Position numbers and translations under genes: made by a program. This document shows positions 20,801-32,294 of a stretch of 64,000 bases of DNA, in pieces. The stretch is from Lithodes maja. Its lineage: Eukaryota; Arthropoda; Malacostraca; Decapoda; Lithodidae. The stretch lies in the NCBI GenBank assembly GCA_037953745.1, contig JBAKBP010012342.1:1-64000 (forward strand), given 5' to 3'. The number at the start of each line of letters is the position of its first letter. Positions within the stretch are counted from its first letter, which is position 1. Under the pieces are notes generated by a model. It searched no databases. It saw only the letters and a list, made by a program, of their open reading frames with translations, and was not told the DNA's origin.

Positions 20801-21445
20801 GACAGAAACCTCCATGCCTCGGTATGAAGAATAGAGACATAACAATCATTAGAGTTGAGATACAAGTAGAATAGACAAAAGTAATAGAAAGGCACATAGA
20901 AATAGGATACGGTAAACATAAGTGGAAAATAATGGAAACGTGAATATTAAATAAGGGAAGAAGAAAAAGAGAAGATTAGTTTATTGATTGTGGGCTGTCA
21001 TTTATGCTGACTTCTCATAGGCCCACCATCGCCAATACTAACCTACAAAATATAATCCAAATTAACCTTAGGAGGGAAATTCGTAGCCTATTAAATAGTC
21101 TCGCACAATCAAAGGGTTAAATTAATTAACAAAACACTATTTTAGCAAATATCAGGTCATCAAAATATTGGTCAGATTTGTGTTTTACATAAAAGTGTGC
21201 TGTCTGTTCCGGTAGTATTGAAGACGTTTTCTGCATAGGTGTGGATGTGTATGCAAGTTATAATTGATAATACTTATCATTGTCCATAGACAATCACGGG
21301 TTTCTCGCGGTTGCATAAGCAGTTTTGTCGCTCATATATGATATGTATATGGGTGATATGTATTTGCATGCCAAATATCAGCTCGGCGTTACAAAAAATA
21401 ACTTAAACAATCAAAGTTGTCTTCATCCAGTAGTCACCTCTGATG
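20801..21445. other. No gene seen
   Basis: Unique-looking AT-rich sequence with no convincing open frame or known repeat. It leads into the minisatellite. Confidence 0.5.
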
Positions 21446-24384
21446 AACTTCAACAAAAACACCACCCGCACCAAACAACAACACCAACACCACCAGCACC
21501 AAACAACATCAACACCACCAGTACCAAACAACAACACTACCAGCACCAAACAACAACAACACCACCACCACCAAACAACAACAACACCACCAGTACCAAA
21601 CAACAACACCACCACCAGTACCAAACAACAACAACACCACCACCACTAAACAACAACAACACCACCAGTACCAAACAACAACACCACCAGTACCAAACAA
21701 CAACAACACCACCAGTACCAAACAACAACACCACCAGCACCAAACAACAACACCACCACCACCAAACAACAACACCACCACCAGTACCAAACAACAACAC
21801 CACCAGCACCAAACAACAACAACAACACCACCAGCACCAAACAACACCACCAGCACCAAACAACAACAACAACACCACCAGTACCAAACAACAACAACTC
21901 CACCAGCACCAAACAACAACACCAACACCACCAGTACCAAACCACAACAACACCACCAGCACCAAACAACAACACCACCATCAACACCACCAGCACCAAA
22001 CAACATCAACACCACCAGTACCAAACAACAACACCACCAACACCAAACAACAACAACACCACCAGCACCAAACAACATCAACACCACCAGTACCAAACAA
22101 CAACACCACCAGCACCAAACAACAACACCACCAGTACCAAACAACAACACCACCAGTACCAAACAACAACACCACCAGCACCAAACAACAACACCACCAG
22201 TACCAAACAACAACACCACCAGTACCAAACAACAACAACACCACCAGCACCAAACAACACCACCACCACCACCACCAAACAACACCACCACCACCAAACA
22301 ACAACACAACCAGTACCAAACAACAACACCATCAGTACCAAACAACAACACCACCAGTACCAAACAACAACACCAACAGTACCAAACAACACCAACAGTA
22401 CCAAACAACACCACCAGTACCAAACAACAACACCACCAGTACCAAACAACAACACCACCAGCACCAAACAATAACACCACCAGTACCAAACAACAACACC
22501 ACCAGTACCAAACAACAACACCACCAGTACCAAACAACAACAACACCAATACCAAACAACAACACCACCAGCACCAAACAACAACACCACCAGCACCAAA
22601 CAACAACACCACCAGCACCAAACAACAACACCACCAGCACCCAACAACAACACCACCAGCACCCAACAACAACACCACCAGCACCCAACAACAACAACAC
22701 CACCAGTACCAAGCAACACCACCAGTACCAAACAACAACACCACCAGCACCAAACAACAACAACACCACCAGTACCAAACAACAACACCTCCACCAGCAC
22801 CAAACAACAACAACACCACCAGCACCAAACAACACCACCACCACCACCAAACAACAACACCACCACCACCAAACAACAACAACACCACCACCACCAAACA
22901 ACAACAACATCACCAGTACCAAACAACAACAACACCACCAGCACCAAACAACAACAACACCACCACCAGCACCAAACAACAACACCACCACCAGCACCAA
23001 ACAACAACACCACCAACACCACCACCAGCACCAAACAACAACAACACCACCAGCACCAAACAACAACAACACCACCACCACCAAACAACAACAACACCAC
23101 CAACACCAAACAACAACACCACCACCAGCACCAAACAACAACAACAACAACACCACCAGCACCAAACAACAACACCACCAGCACCAAACAACAACAACAA
23201 CACCAGTATCAAACAACAACACCACCAGCACCAAACAACAACACCAGTATCAAACAACAACACCACCAGCACCAAACAACAACAACACCACCAGTACCAA
23301 ACAACAACACCACCAGCACCAAACAACAACAACACCAGTACCAAACAACAACACCACCAGTACCAAACAACAACAACACCACCAGTACCAAACAATAACA
23401 ACACCACCAGCACCAAACAAAAACACCACCACCACCACCACCAAACAACAACTACACCACCACCACCAGCACCAAACAACAACAACACCACCAACACCAA
23501 ACAACAACACCACCAGCACCAAACAACAACAACACCACCACCAGCACCAAACAACAACACCACCAGTACCAAACAACAACACCACCAGCACCAAACAACA
23601 ACAACACCACCAGTACCAAACAACAACAACAACACCACCAGCACCAAACAACAACAATACCACCAGTACCAAACAACAACAACACCACCACCAGCACCAA
23701 ACAACAACAACACCACCAGCACCAACCAACAACACCACCACCAGCACCAAACAACAACAACACCACCAGTACCAAACAACACCACCACCAGCACCAAACA
23801 ACAACAACAACACCACCAGTACCAAACAACAACAACACCACCAGCACCAAACAACAACACCACCACCAGCACCAAACAACAACACCACCAGCACCAAACA
23901 ACAACAACACCACCAGTACCAAACAACAACACCACCACCAGCACCAAACAACAACACCACCACCAGTACCAAACAACAACACCACCAAACAACAACAACA
24001 CCACCAAACAGCAACAACACCACCAGTACCAAACAACAACAACACCACCAGCACAAACAACAACAACACCACCAGTAGCAAACAACAACACCACCAGTAC
24101 CAAACAACAACACCACCAGCACCAAACAACAACACCACCAGTACCAAACAACAAAAACACCACCAGTACCAAACAACAACAACACCACCAGCACCAAACA
24201 ACAACACCACCAGTACCAAACACCACCAGCACCAAATAACAACAACACCAACACCAAACATCAACACCACCAGTACCAAACAACAACACCACCAGCACCG
24301 AACAACACCAACAACACCACCAGCACCCAACAACAACACCACCAGCACCAAACAACAACAACAACACCATCAGCACCAAACAAC
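21446..24384. repeat. Large CAA/CAC-rich minisatellite, 22-bp basic unit
   Basis: About 130 units built on ACCAAACAACAACACC followed by ACCAGT or ACCAGC. Units of 22, 25 or 28 bases arise by adding CAA or CAC triplets. Because 22 is not a multiple of three, three units are needed to return to frame. All three forward frames and long parts of the reverse frames lack stop codons. Forward frames read Thr/Gln/Pro/Asn and reverse frames Val/Trp/Cys/Gly. The open frame of over 900 codons is therefore an artefact, not a gene. Confidence 0.93.
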
Positions 24385-24434
24385 ATAGCCAGACCACACT
24401 ATAAAAACACACACACACCCAGACGGGATCAACC

Positions 24435-24824
24435 TTAAGGGAGCCCACCTCGCTTTTGTTCTCTTTCTCTCCCTCTCTCTTTGGCTTTTATCCATTAGGC
24501 CCCATTCAGCCTACTGTTTTAAGACGTTTACCCGCATCCAGGTGTCAATATTTTCCTGGCGAGCCGCGAGCGAAAGCGAGCCAGCATATATATTTTTTTG
24601 TTTTCACAGCAAGCTAAATTTCTACCTTTTTCGATAGAACATTTTTTCCGGCAAAGCCGGATTTCTCCATACAATGCTGGCTCGCTGTCGCTCGCCAGGA
24701 AGAAATCGACACCTGGATGGGGATAAACGTCTTAAAACAGTTGGCTGAATGGGACCGAATGGATACAAGCCAGGGAAAGAGAGAAAAGGAGAGAAAGATC
24801 AAACAAGTCGGTGACTCCCTTTAA
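24435..24824. mobile_element. Foldback TTAA MITE (family 2), copy 1
   Basis: TTAA at 24435-24438 and 24821-24824. Left and right halves are inverted complements: a segment with TGTATCCATT, GTTTTAAGACGTTTA and CATCCAGGTGTC at left is mirrored as ACACCTGGATG, TAAACGTCTTAAAAC and GAATGGATACA at right. The centre holds a CCGGCAAAGCCGG hairpin. It could fold into a hairpin of nearly 400 bases. No coding capacity. Confidence 0.85.
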
Positions 24825-25092
24825 GGAGGGTTTTCTGGACCTCACTATTCCTCATATTTACCCATATTATTTTTGAGATTATAAGACATTCGCCCAATTA
24901 GTTTGGAGATTTTAAGACCTTTCGTGCCATTTAGGTGTCGATTTATTTCTGACGATTGTTAGCAAGCATGCAATTTAGGAGAAACCGGCCTGAAAAATGC
25001 ACAAATTTATCTGGAAGGGAGCTCTTGTTTTTTTTTTAAAGCATGATGGATGTCTAGGGAGGAAACTAAAACAAATACATAGACAAACAAAT
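24825..25092 (+). mobile_element. TTAA MITE family 1, abutting a family 2 copy
   Basis: Contains the family 1 blocks (TTAAGACCTTTCGTGCC, AGGTGTCGATTT, CACAAATTTATCTGG, the GATGGATGTCTAGGGAGG block) and starts at the right TTAA of the foldback element. The central hairpin is partly deleted. Confidence 0.65.
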
Positions 25093-25100
25093 ATTATATA

Positions 25101-25792
<692 letters not shown>

Positions 25793-26051
25793 TACTGTAC
25801 TATAATATTACTGTACTATAATATTACTGTACTATAATATTACTGTACTATAATATTACTGTACTATAATATTACTGTACTATAATATTACTGTACTATA
25901 ATATTACTGTACTATAATATTACTGTACTATAATATTACTGTACTATAATATTACTGTACTATAATATTACTGTACTATAATATTACTGTACTATAATAT
26001 TACTGTACTATAATATTACTGTACTATAATATTACTGTACTATAATATTAA
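25793..26051. repeat. 16-bp satellite
   Basis: About 16 almost perfect copies of ACTGTACTATAATATT in tandem. Units are contiguous, without spacers of varied sequence. Confidence 0.95.
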
Positions 26052-26146
26052 AATAAGATCGTCAATTCTGAAAAAAATAAAAATAATTATCATCTTCTGG
26101 AAGATCGTATAAACCCAGAAATGACCGCCCATAGTGAAAGGGTTAA

Positions 26147-26523
26147 GGGGGTAGTGCTTGATATTTGGTCTATATATTTATTTAATTACTATATTTTTAA
26201 ATTTCCTCTCTAGACCTCCATCAAACTTAAATAAAACACCCCCTAGACCCCCTTTGAAGATATATGTGTACATTTTTCTGTAGAAAAATGTCCCGGCCGA
26301 AGGCCGGTTCCTTCTAAAATTAGAGGCTCGGTTTCGCTCGCCAGGAAAAAATCGACACCTAAAGAGCACGAAAGGTCTTAATATTGATAAAAAAATGAGG
26401 CGCAAGGTCTTAAAATCGCCAAACTAACGGAACGAACGTCTTAAAACTTCAAACCTAATATGCTAAACATGAGGGACAAGGGGGTCCAGAAAAAGCAAGT
26501 ATTACCCCCCCCCCCCCCCTTAA
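26147..26523 (-). mobile_element. TTAA MITE family 1, complete with both ends
   Basis: Bounded by TTAA at both ends; left end TTAAGGGGGTAGTGCTT and right end the inverted equivalent (GCAAGTATTACCCCC... with an expanded C-run). The core is in the reverse orientation: GACCTCCATC, ACATTTTTCTGTAGAAAAATGT hairpin arms, CCGAAGGCCGG. Confidence 0.85.
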
Positions 26524-26654
26524 GGAGATCATTGTAATGTTTAATGAGGTTTACTAATATGAGCAGGACACCCAACCAGTCCAAACGGTAACCCACAGGT
26601 GGTATGGCATCCTACCGGCGTCACTAATTAACACTTTCAACTCATCCCCTCCCC

Positions 26655-26687
26655 CCTATCTCTCCCTCTCTCTCTCTCTCTCTTTTG

Positions 26688-26719
<32 letters not shown>

Positions 26720-26743
26720 CTCTCTTCCTTTTTCTCCCTCTCT

Positions 26744-26792
<49 letters not shown>
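26655..26792. repeat. (CT)n and (GT)n microsatellite
   Basis: Long imperfect CT runs followed by about 45 bases of GT repeat. Confidence 0.95.
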
Positions 26793-26797
<5 letters not shown>

Positions 26798-26847
26798 AAT
26801 AGGTCCCTCGTAATGCTTTAAGAGGGGCATTATACAGTTGGAGACTT

Positions 26848-27056
26848 AACCCTTTCAGTATTCAAGAACCTTTTTCACATTTTTCTGGCTAACATTAGAC
26901 GATTTGACTGAGGGCTGCACAACTTTCTAGGAATCAAAGGGGTCAAAACGGTCTCAAATAACCCCCTGGCACCCAAAATTCTTTCCGAAGCTAAATAAGA
27001 TCCTCCAGTAACAGCCAGAATAAATGTAAGAAACGCGTCCTCGTATCCTACGCTTG
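26848..27056. mobile_element. Small foldback MITE family 3
   Basis: Begins AACCCTTTCAG and carries the inverted pair TTCTGGCTAACATTAGACGA at left and a diverged GTAACAGCCAGAATAAA at right, with AAAGGGGTCAAAACGG in the middle. Related copies are at 45277, 57107 and 57661. About 200 bases, non-coding. Confidence 0.6.
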
Positions 27057-27590
27057 GATAGATAATTGGATAAAATATAATAAGGGTATATATGTTTTTC
27101 GATCCAGTTAATTTATTATTCGATTAAGTTGAGCGGAAGGGATGCCCGCAAAGATAAAGATAAATTTAGAATACTTAAATATTATCGTTTATTGAAACGC
27201 TAATATATAATCGGTTGGGTGATATATATATAACTAACTTTGAATACAAATCTATATCAACAGCTACAGGAAACTAATTTTAATTCAGGTAAATATCGAA
27301 AACAAATGACATAAATTAAAAAGCCCCTAGTAAAAATGTAGAAAAGGAGATTCAGAATAATATATGCAAAGTAAAATATATAGTACGAAGGATAAGAAAA
27401 AGGGAAATAATGTATAACAAAAACATGAAAAATAAATATATATATAATAAAAACCCCGAATAGAGTTATCAAACAAGAAGAAAATAAGAGTTTGGAAAGA
27501 ACAGATGCCAAAAAAAAACTACAATTAAGAAGTACCGCAAATTCCTCAGACTAGTTTTTGTTGAGACAATGCTCAGGGCTTTCTCTCTCT
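27057..27590. other. AT-rich sequence, no gene seen
   Basis: Poly-A-rich and TATA-rich stretches with no supported feature; short open frames are low complexity. Confidence 0.5.
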
Positions 27591-27593
27591 CGC

Positions 27594-27610
27594 TCTGTGT
27601 GTGTGTGTGT

Positions 27611-27680
<70 letters not shown>

Positions 27681-27693
27681 ATAATAATAATAA
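27594..27693. repeat. (GT)n and (AAT)n microsatellite
   Basis: GT repeat of over 80 bases followed by five to six AAT units. Confidence 0.95.
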
Positions 27694-28098
27694 ACGGTTT
27701 ATTAAAGAATGGCAGCCTCCTGAGCTGAAAATACACATTTTACAATTAATGGATGAACATGAGATGTACAGATATGAGGATGGTAAGCTTAGTTTACAAA
27801 CAAAATAAATAAATACAATAATGATGCATGTGCAGAATACAAATTATCATAAAATAACCATGAGAGTAAGTGATATACAGTACATATACACATTTATTTA
27901 CTTACTCATATACAGAACATACGTATATACACGTACGTGCGTACATACATATATAGGAACATAAAAACATGCAGTAAGTGCACATGTCCGTATACACAAA
28001 CGCTCACGTATGCACACAAACATACATACATACAGAAACTGTTTTGGTATTGTCAGGGAAAGAGGGTGCAGGTACTACAATGGGAGGTTAATCCTCGG

Positions 28099-28101
<3 letters not shown>
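27694..28101. other. No gene seen
   Basis: Unassigned sequence with many ACATA/TACGT-type short motifs; nothing supported. Confidence 0.4.
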
Positions 28102-28139
<38 letters not shown>

Positions 28140-28258
28140 AGAAGGCGAAATATGGAAGAGCTGGGCGTTCTATTGTTAAGGGTGGAAATACATGGATGAA
28201 GATACGCGAACACTTAATAATAGATAATGCTTATGCATAGTGTGTGTGTGTGTGTGTG
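28102..28258. repeat. Two (GT)n tracts
   Basis: GT runs at about 28099-28138 and 28240-28258; the second directly precedes a SINE. Confidence 0.9.
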
Positions 28259-28714
28259 TACTTACTCTAGTTGTATTGTACTTACTCTAGTTGTATTGCG
28301 GGAGTGAGCATGCTCGTTATTTCCCGCCTCCTATATGTGTAGGTGTTATATGTATCATTGGAATGGCTGTGGATGTGTGTGTAGTCTGTATTCTTAGCCA
28401 ATTGGCGACATCGGAAACGAAGGCTTTTAGGGTGGATCTGTATGGTACCATTCTCACTATAGACGGTACCGTCTCGCCCGAAGGCTTAGGTAGCCATCAG
28501 CTTAGGTGAACCATATGATACCCATCTCGCCTTGTACCATTTTTGCCAACCCCAGATGGGACATCACAACGTCGTCCACTTATTCCAGGTACCTATTTAC
28601 AGCTAGGTGAACTGAGGCTAACACATGAAAGGAGACAAGCCCAATTTGTCTCCGCCCGGCCGGGGATTGAACCCACGGCCCCTCGTGTGTGAGACGAGAG
28701 CTCTACCACTAGGC
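28259..28714 (-). mobile_element. tRNA-derived SINE, copy 2
   Basis: Full copy on the minus strand. The 3' end at left reads ACTTACTCTAGTTGTATTG twice; the body is shared with the other copies; the tRNA-like head at 28660-28714 holds the B box as GGATTGAACCC on the plus strand. It is bounded by GT repeats on both sides. In this copy the head is a few bases short near the A box. Confidence 0.88.
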
Positions 28715-28739
<25 letters not shown>

Positions 28740-28747
<8 letters not shown>

Positions 28748-29237
28748 CAGTTACTCAGTTACTCAGTTACTTGTTCGTCAAGGGGAATCCACGCAATGCG
28801 AGCTAAGCTCATTATTATCGCGCCTCCTTAACTGGGAATGTATTGCGTGAAATGCATGTTAAGTGTTTTATGTACTGTTGGAATGGCTGTGGATGTGTGT
28901 GTAGTCTGTATTTAGTCAATTGGCGACATCGGAAACGAAGGCTTAGGGTGGATCTGTATGGTACCATTCTCACTATAGACGGTACCGTCTCGCCCGAAGG
29001 CTTAGGTAGCCATCAGCTTAGGTGAACCATATGATACCCATCTCGCCTTGTACCATTTTTGCCAACCCCAGATGGGACGTCACAACGTCGTCCACTTATT
29101 CCAGGTACCTATTTACAGCTAGGTGAACTGAGGCTAACACATGAAAGGAGACAAGCCCAATTTGTCTCCGCCCGGCCGGGGATTGAACCCCCGACCCCTC
29201 GTGTGTGAGACGAGAGCTCTACCTACTAGGCTACGGG

Positions 29238-29240
<3 letters not shown>
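28740..29240 (-). mobile_element. tRNA-derived SINE, copy 3
   Basis: Same body and head as copy 2, but with the other 3' end: GTTACTCAGTTACTTGTTCG (ACTCAGTT repeated) and CACGCAATGCGAGCTAAGC. Only a GT tract of roughly 25 bases separates it from copy 2, and another GT tract follows it. The head contains complete A and B boxes. Confidence 0.9.
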
Positions 29241-29272
<32 letters not shown>

Positions 29273-29273
<1 letters not shown>

Positions 29274-29565
29274 TGTTTTAGCAATATTATCTAAAGAACT
29301 ACCACCTCTCTATGGGATAAGTTGTATAAGTTTAATGTCCGGCACCCAAAAACAGATTTAGAACGATTAAAAAAAAAGAGATCAAGATATAAACTCACTA
29401 TATCGCTTATAAGACTGATGTACACGGATCGGTTATGAGCTAAAGATTAGTTAACGTGGGCTATAATTATGACAAACAGCACGTTTTCTAACCTAAACAC
29501 AACAACAACACCAAACTAACAAGCATCATTAGTCGTACGGTACTATTGGGTACAGGGTTTCATCG
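29273..29565. other. No gene seen
   Basis: About 300 bases of unassigned sequence after the GT tract. Confidence 0.4.
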
Positions 29566-29800
29566 GGTGTTCTTTCTGGACTCCCTTCTCCCTCATGTTT
29601 AGCTCCATTAATTTTGAGATTTTAAGATGTTCGCCCCATTAGTTTGGCCATTTTAAGACCTTTCGCCCAATTTCGTTGTCAAGTATAAGATTTGTGTGAT
29701 TTAGGTGTCGATTTTTTCCTGCCGAGCGATAGCGTTCCTGCAGTATAGGAGGATTAGGCCTTCGGCCTAGAACAATAGTATACAAAAATCGTCCCTTAAC
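29566..29800 (+). mobile_element. TTAA MITE family 1, partial
   Basis: Contains the blocks TCCCTCATGTTTAGC, ATTTTAAGACCTTTCGCC and TTAGGTGTCGATTTTTTCC plus a GGCCTTCGGCC hairpin. The right third is lost. Confidence 0.7.
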
Positions 29801-30196
29801 ATTAGTAGACTTAAATGCAGACACATGTCAATTTCAGCAAAATCTGCATTTATTGGAGGTTGTACCGTATATGTAAATCTACAGTATGAACAGAATATGA
29901 AATGGGTAGAATAGAATGAAATACTGTATTATAATATTCAACACTTTGTAATGTGAGTTTTATGTTATGCATTCTTAAATATTTCATGAACATTCAGTAT
30001 CTCTTTTTAATTACACTATTATTTTGGCGACTTAATGACTTTGCCATGAATCGGGAGAATGTTTATACGACTCCGTGTTATTGGGCCTTTATTACATCAC
30101 TGATTGACTTGTGGAACCATTAGCCAAATGAGGTTGTACAGTCAGCTATAACATCTCTATACTCTAACGTCGAGAGTTGATGATTTATCGCAGCAG
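29801..30196. other. No gene seen
   Basis: AT-rich unassigned sequence. Confidence 0.4.
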
Positions 30197-30570
30197 TAAG
30201 GGGGAGATACTCACTTTTTCTGGACCCCCTTCTCCCTCATGTTTAGACTCATTAGTTTTGCGATTTTAAGACGTTCGTTCACCAGTTTGGCGATTTTGAG
30301 ACCTTTCTCCCCATTACTTTGTCAATATTCAGACCTTTTGTGCCGTTTAGGTGTCGATTCTTTTCCGGCGAGCGAAAGCGAGCCTGTCATTTTTTAAGGA
30401 ACAGGCCTTCGGCCAAGACATTTTTCTACCGAAAAATGTACAAGTATATCTTTAAAGGGGGTATAGGGGGTGTTTTTTGTTTTAAGCTTGATGGAGGTCT
30501 AGCGAGGAAACTCAAAATTAAATCAATATATGGATAAGTAGCCCCACCAAACAAGCACTAGCCCCTCAAT
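30197..30570 (+). mobile_element. TTAA MITE family 1
   Basis: Left end AAGGGGGAGATACTC, then the full set of family blocks, including GGCGAGCGAAAGCGAGCC, GGCCTTCGGCC, the GAAAAATGTAC hairpin and GATGGAGGTCTAGCGAGG. The right end near ACAAGCACTAGCCCC is degenerate. Confidence 0.8.
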
Positions 30571-30849
30571 GTGAAATGTTGACCGGTTTCTCCACACGAG
30601 TAATTGATTATCTCCTTCTAAGTCCTCTAACTAGCCCCGTTTTCTTTAGTCTATATTGCCGTTGTTCCTCTCCTGTAGTTTCGGGGGTTTTGTGTGTGTG
30701 TTTTTGTTTTATCTTTTGCCGTTGTATCTGCACTTAATGGGGAGCTTCGGTAGATTTCTTAATAATACTAATACTAATACTAATACTCTGTAAGCTGGCC
30801 TACACACAGAAAGCAAAGTGTTGTTATTTATGGCATAGAATCCATTTAG

Positions 30850-31605
30850 GTGCCTGTTACCAGCGGTGTGCCTCAAGGATCGGTCCTTGGTCCGATTTTA
30901 TTTATTATCTATATACATTATATCGATGTAGGTCTGAATAACTTTATCTTCAAATTTGCTGACGATAAAAAAATAGGGAACATAGTCTTGAGTGAGGATG
31001 ACAGAAATAGCCTACAGTCCGACTTAAGAAAAGTAGTGGAATGGCCAGAAAAGTGGCAAATGCCCTTTAATGTTGACAAGTGTCAAATTTTGCACGTTAT
31101 TACAAAACACAAAAAGGATGATCATCAAAATGAAAGGCCAACCAATAATAGCAAACTCTAAGGTTAAAGATCTCGGAGTCATAATATCTGAAAACATAAA
31201 ATCCTCAGAACAATGTGTGGCTGCGGCAAATAAAGCTAAAACAAAGCCTTGGGATTTATCAAAATAAATTTTAGCTTTAAAAACAAGAACATTATTTTGC
31301 CGTTATTCAAAAATATTGTTAGACCCCATCTTGAATATAGCGTTCAGTTCCGGTCCCCATATCTCAAGAAAGGTATTGAAAAACTCCAATCCGTGCAGCA
31401 TAGAGTAACTAATCTAATCCCCTCTCCGAGAAACAAAGCCATATTATGAAAGATACATTTTTGCCTAGACGTCACACAAAATTTCTTCACATATAGTGTG
31501 GTCAAAAAGAGTGGAACAGGTTACCAAGGGAGGTGGTCGATAGTAATTCAATTGATACGTATAAGAGGAGACTGGACGATCATCTGATGGAGATTGGATT
31601 AATAT
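30850..31605 (+). pseudogene. Decayed CR1-like reverse transcriptase
   Basis: Begins within the RT palm at SGVPQGSVLGP. The catalytic box reads KFADDKK, so the two aspartates remain. Downstream blocks (EKWQMPFNVDKCQILHV, a KDLGV-like motif, VRPHLEYSVQF, LQSVQHRVTNLIPS) occur in three different frames, so there are at least two frameshifts (near 31150 and 31250) and an early stop near 31447. Between the region that normally reads KPYEERL and the C-terminal WNRLPREVVD part (about 31510-31570) a stretch is deleted. It is not functional. Confidence 0.8.
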
Positions 31606-31911
31606 GAATGAATCAGAAGATAAGTGTAAATTCCCTTTCAGACTAATTCCTGTCTATAATCTATAAAACTTTCTTGTGGGCATTTCCTTACCCATAAGGT
31701 TACACTTCATCCTATTTTCCGGTAGGCTTTCTAGCCGGAGGGATTGGAAGGTGAGGAGAGAGCCTTCTACTTTGCTGTCCTATTCTTCTACTATAAACTG
31801 TCCCTGTCTAGTAGTATTAAGGCCGGACCACCTATTAGGGACCGCTAGGTCTGTGTGGTCTGAGTATATGTGTAACTCTGTGTAAGTCTTCTAACCTCCT
31901 AGCATATCCTA
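30850..31911 (+). mobile_element. CR1-like LINE, 5'-truncated and decayed
   Basis: An RT remnant is followed by a 3' UTR (about 31600-31911) whose inverted fragment also occurs at 18975-19180. A foldback MITE begins at the TTAA at 31912. Confidence 0.75.
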
Positions 31912-32294
31912 TTAAGGGACCCCCCCTCGCTTTTTTTTTATCTTTCTCTCCTTCTCTCTTTGGTTTGTATCCATTCGGCTCCATTCAGCCTACTGTTTTA
32001 AGACGCTTACCCCCATCCAGCCGTCAATAATTTCCTGGCCAGCGGTAGCGAGCCAGCTTACATATATTTTTGTTTTGACAGCAAGTTAAATTTGTAAATT
32101 TTTCGATAGAAAAATGTCTCCGGCGAAGCCGGATTTCTCCATACAAAGCTGGCTCGCTATCGCTCGACAGGAAGAAATCGACACCTGGATGGCGATAAAC
32201 GTATTAAAACAGTTGACTGAATGGATCCGAATGGATACAAGCCAGGGAAAGAGAGAAAAGGAGAGACAGATAAAAACAAACTGTGACCCCCCTT
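31912..32294. mobile_element. Foldback TTAA MITE (family 2), copy 2
   Basis: TTAA at 31912-31915, then inverted halves as in copy 1, with CCGGCGAAGCCGG in the centre. The right end lacks a clear TTAA; CR1-like sequence starts there. Confidence 0.8.

Noticed and set aside
20287..20919. 210-codon Phe/Ser-rich reverse frame, membrane-like
   Set aside because: Product of a purine-rich tandem repeat on the other strand; no family resemblance.
21325..24078. 917-codon Thr/Gln/Pro-rich open frame
   Set aside because: It lies on a 22-base minisatellite that has no stop codon in any forward frame, so length is no evidence for a gene.
21509..24448. Several Val/Trp/Cys-rich reverse-strand open frames up to about 500 codons
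   Set aside because: Same minisatellite read backwards in overlapping frames.
25793..26051. CRISPR-like array
   Set aside because: Units are contiguous without unique spacers and the surroundings are clearly eukaryotic. The same holds for 45573-46799.
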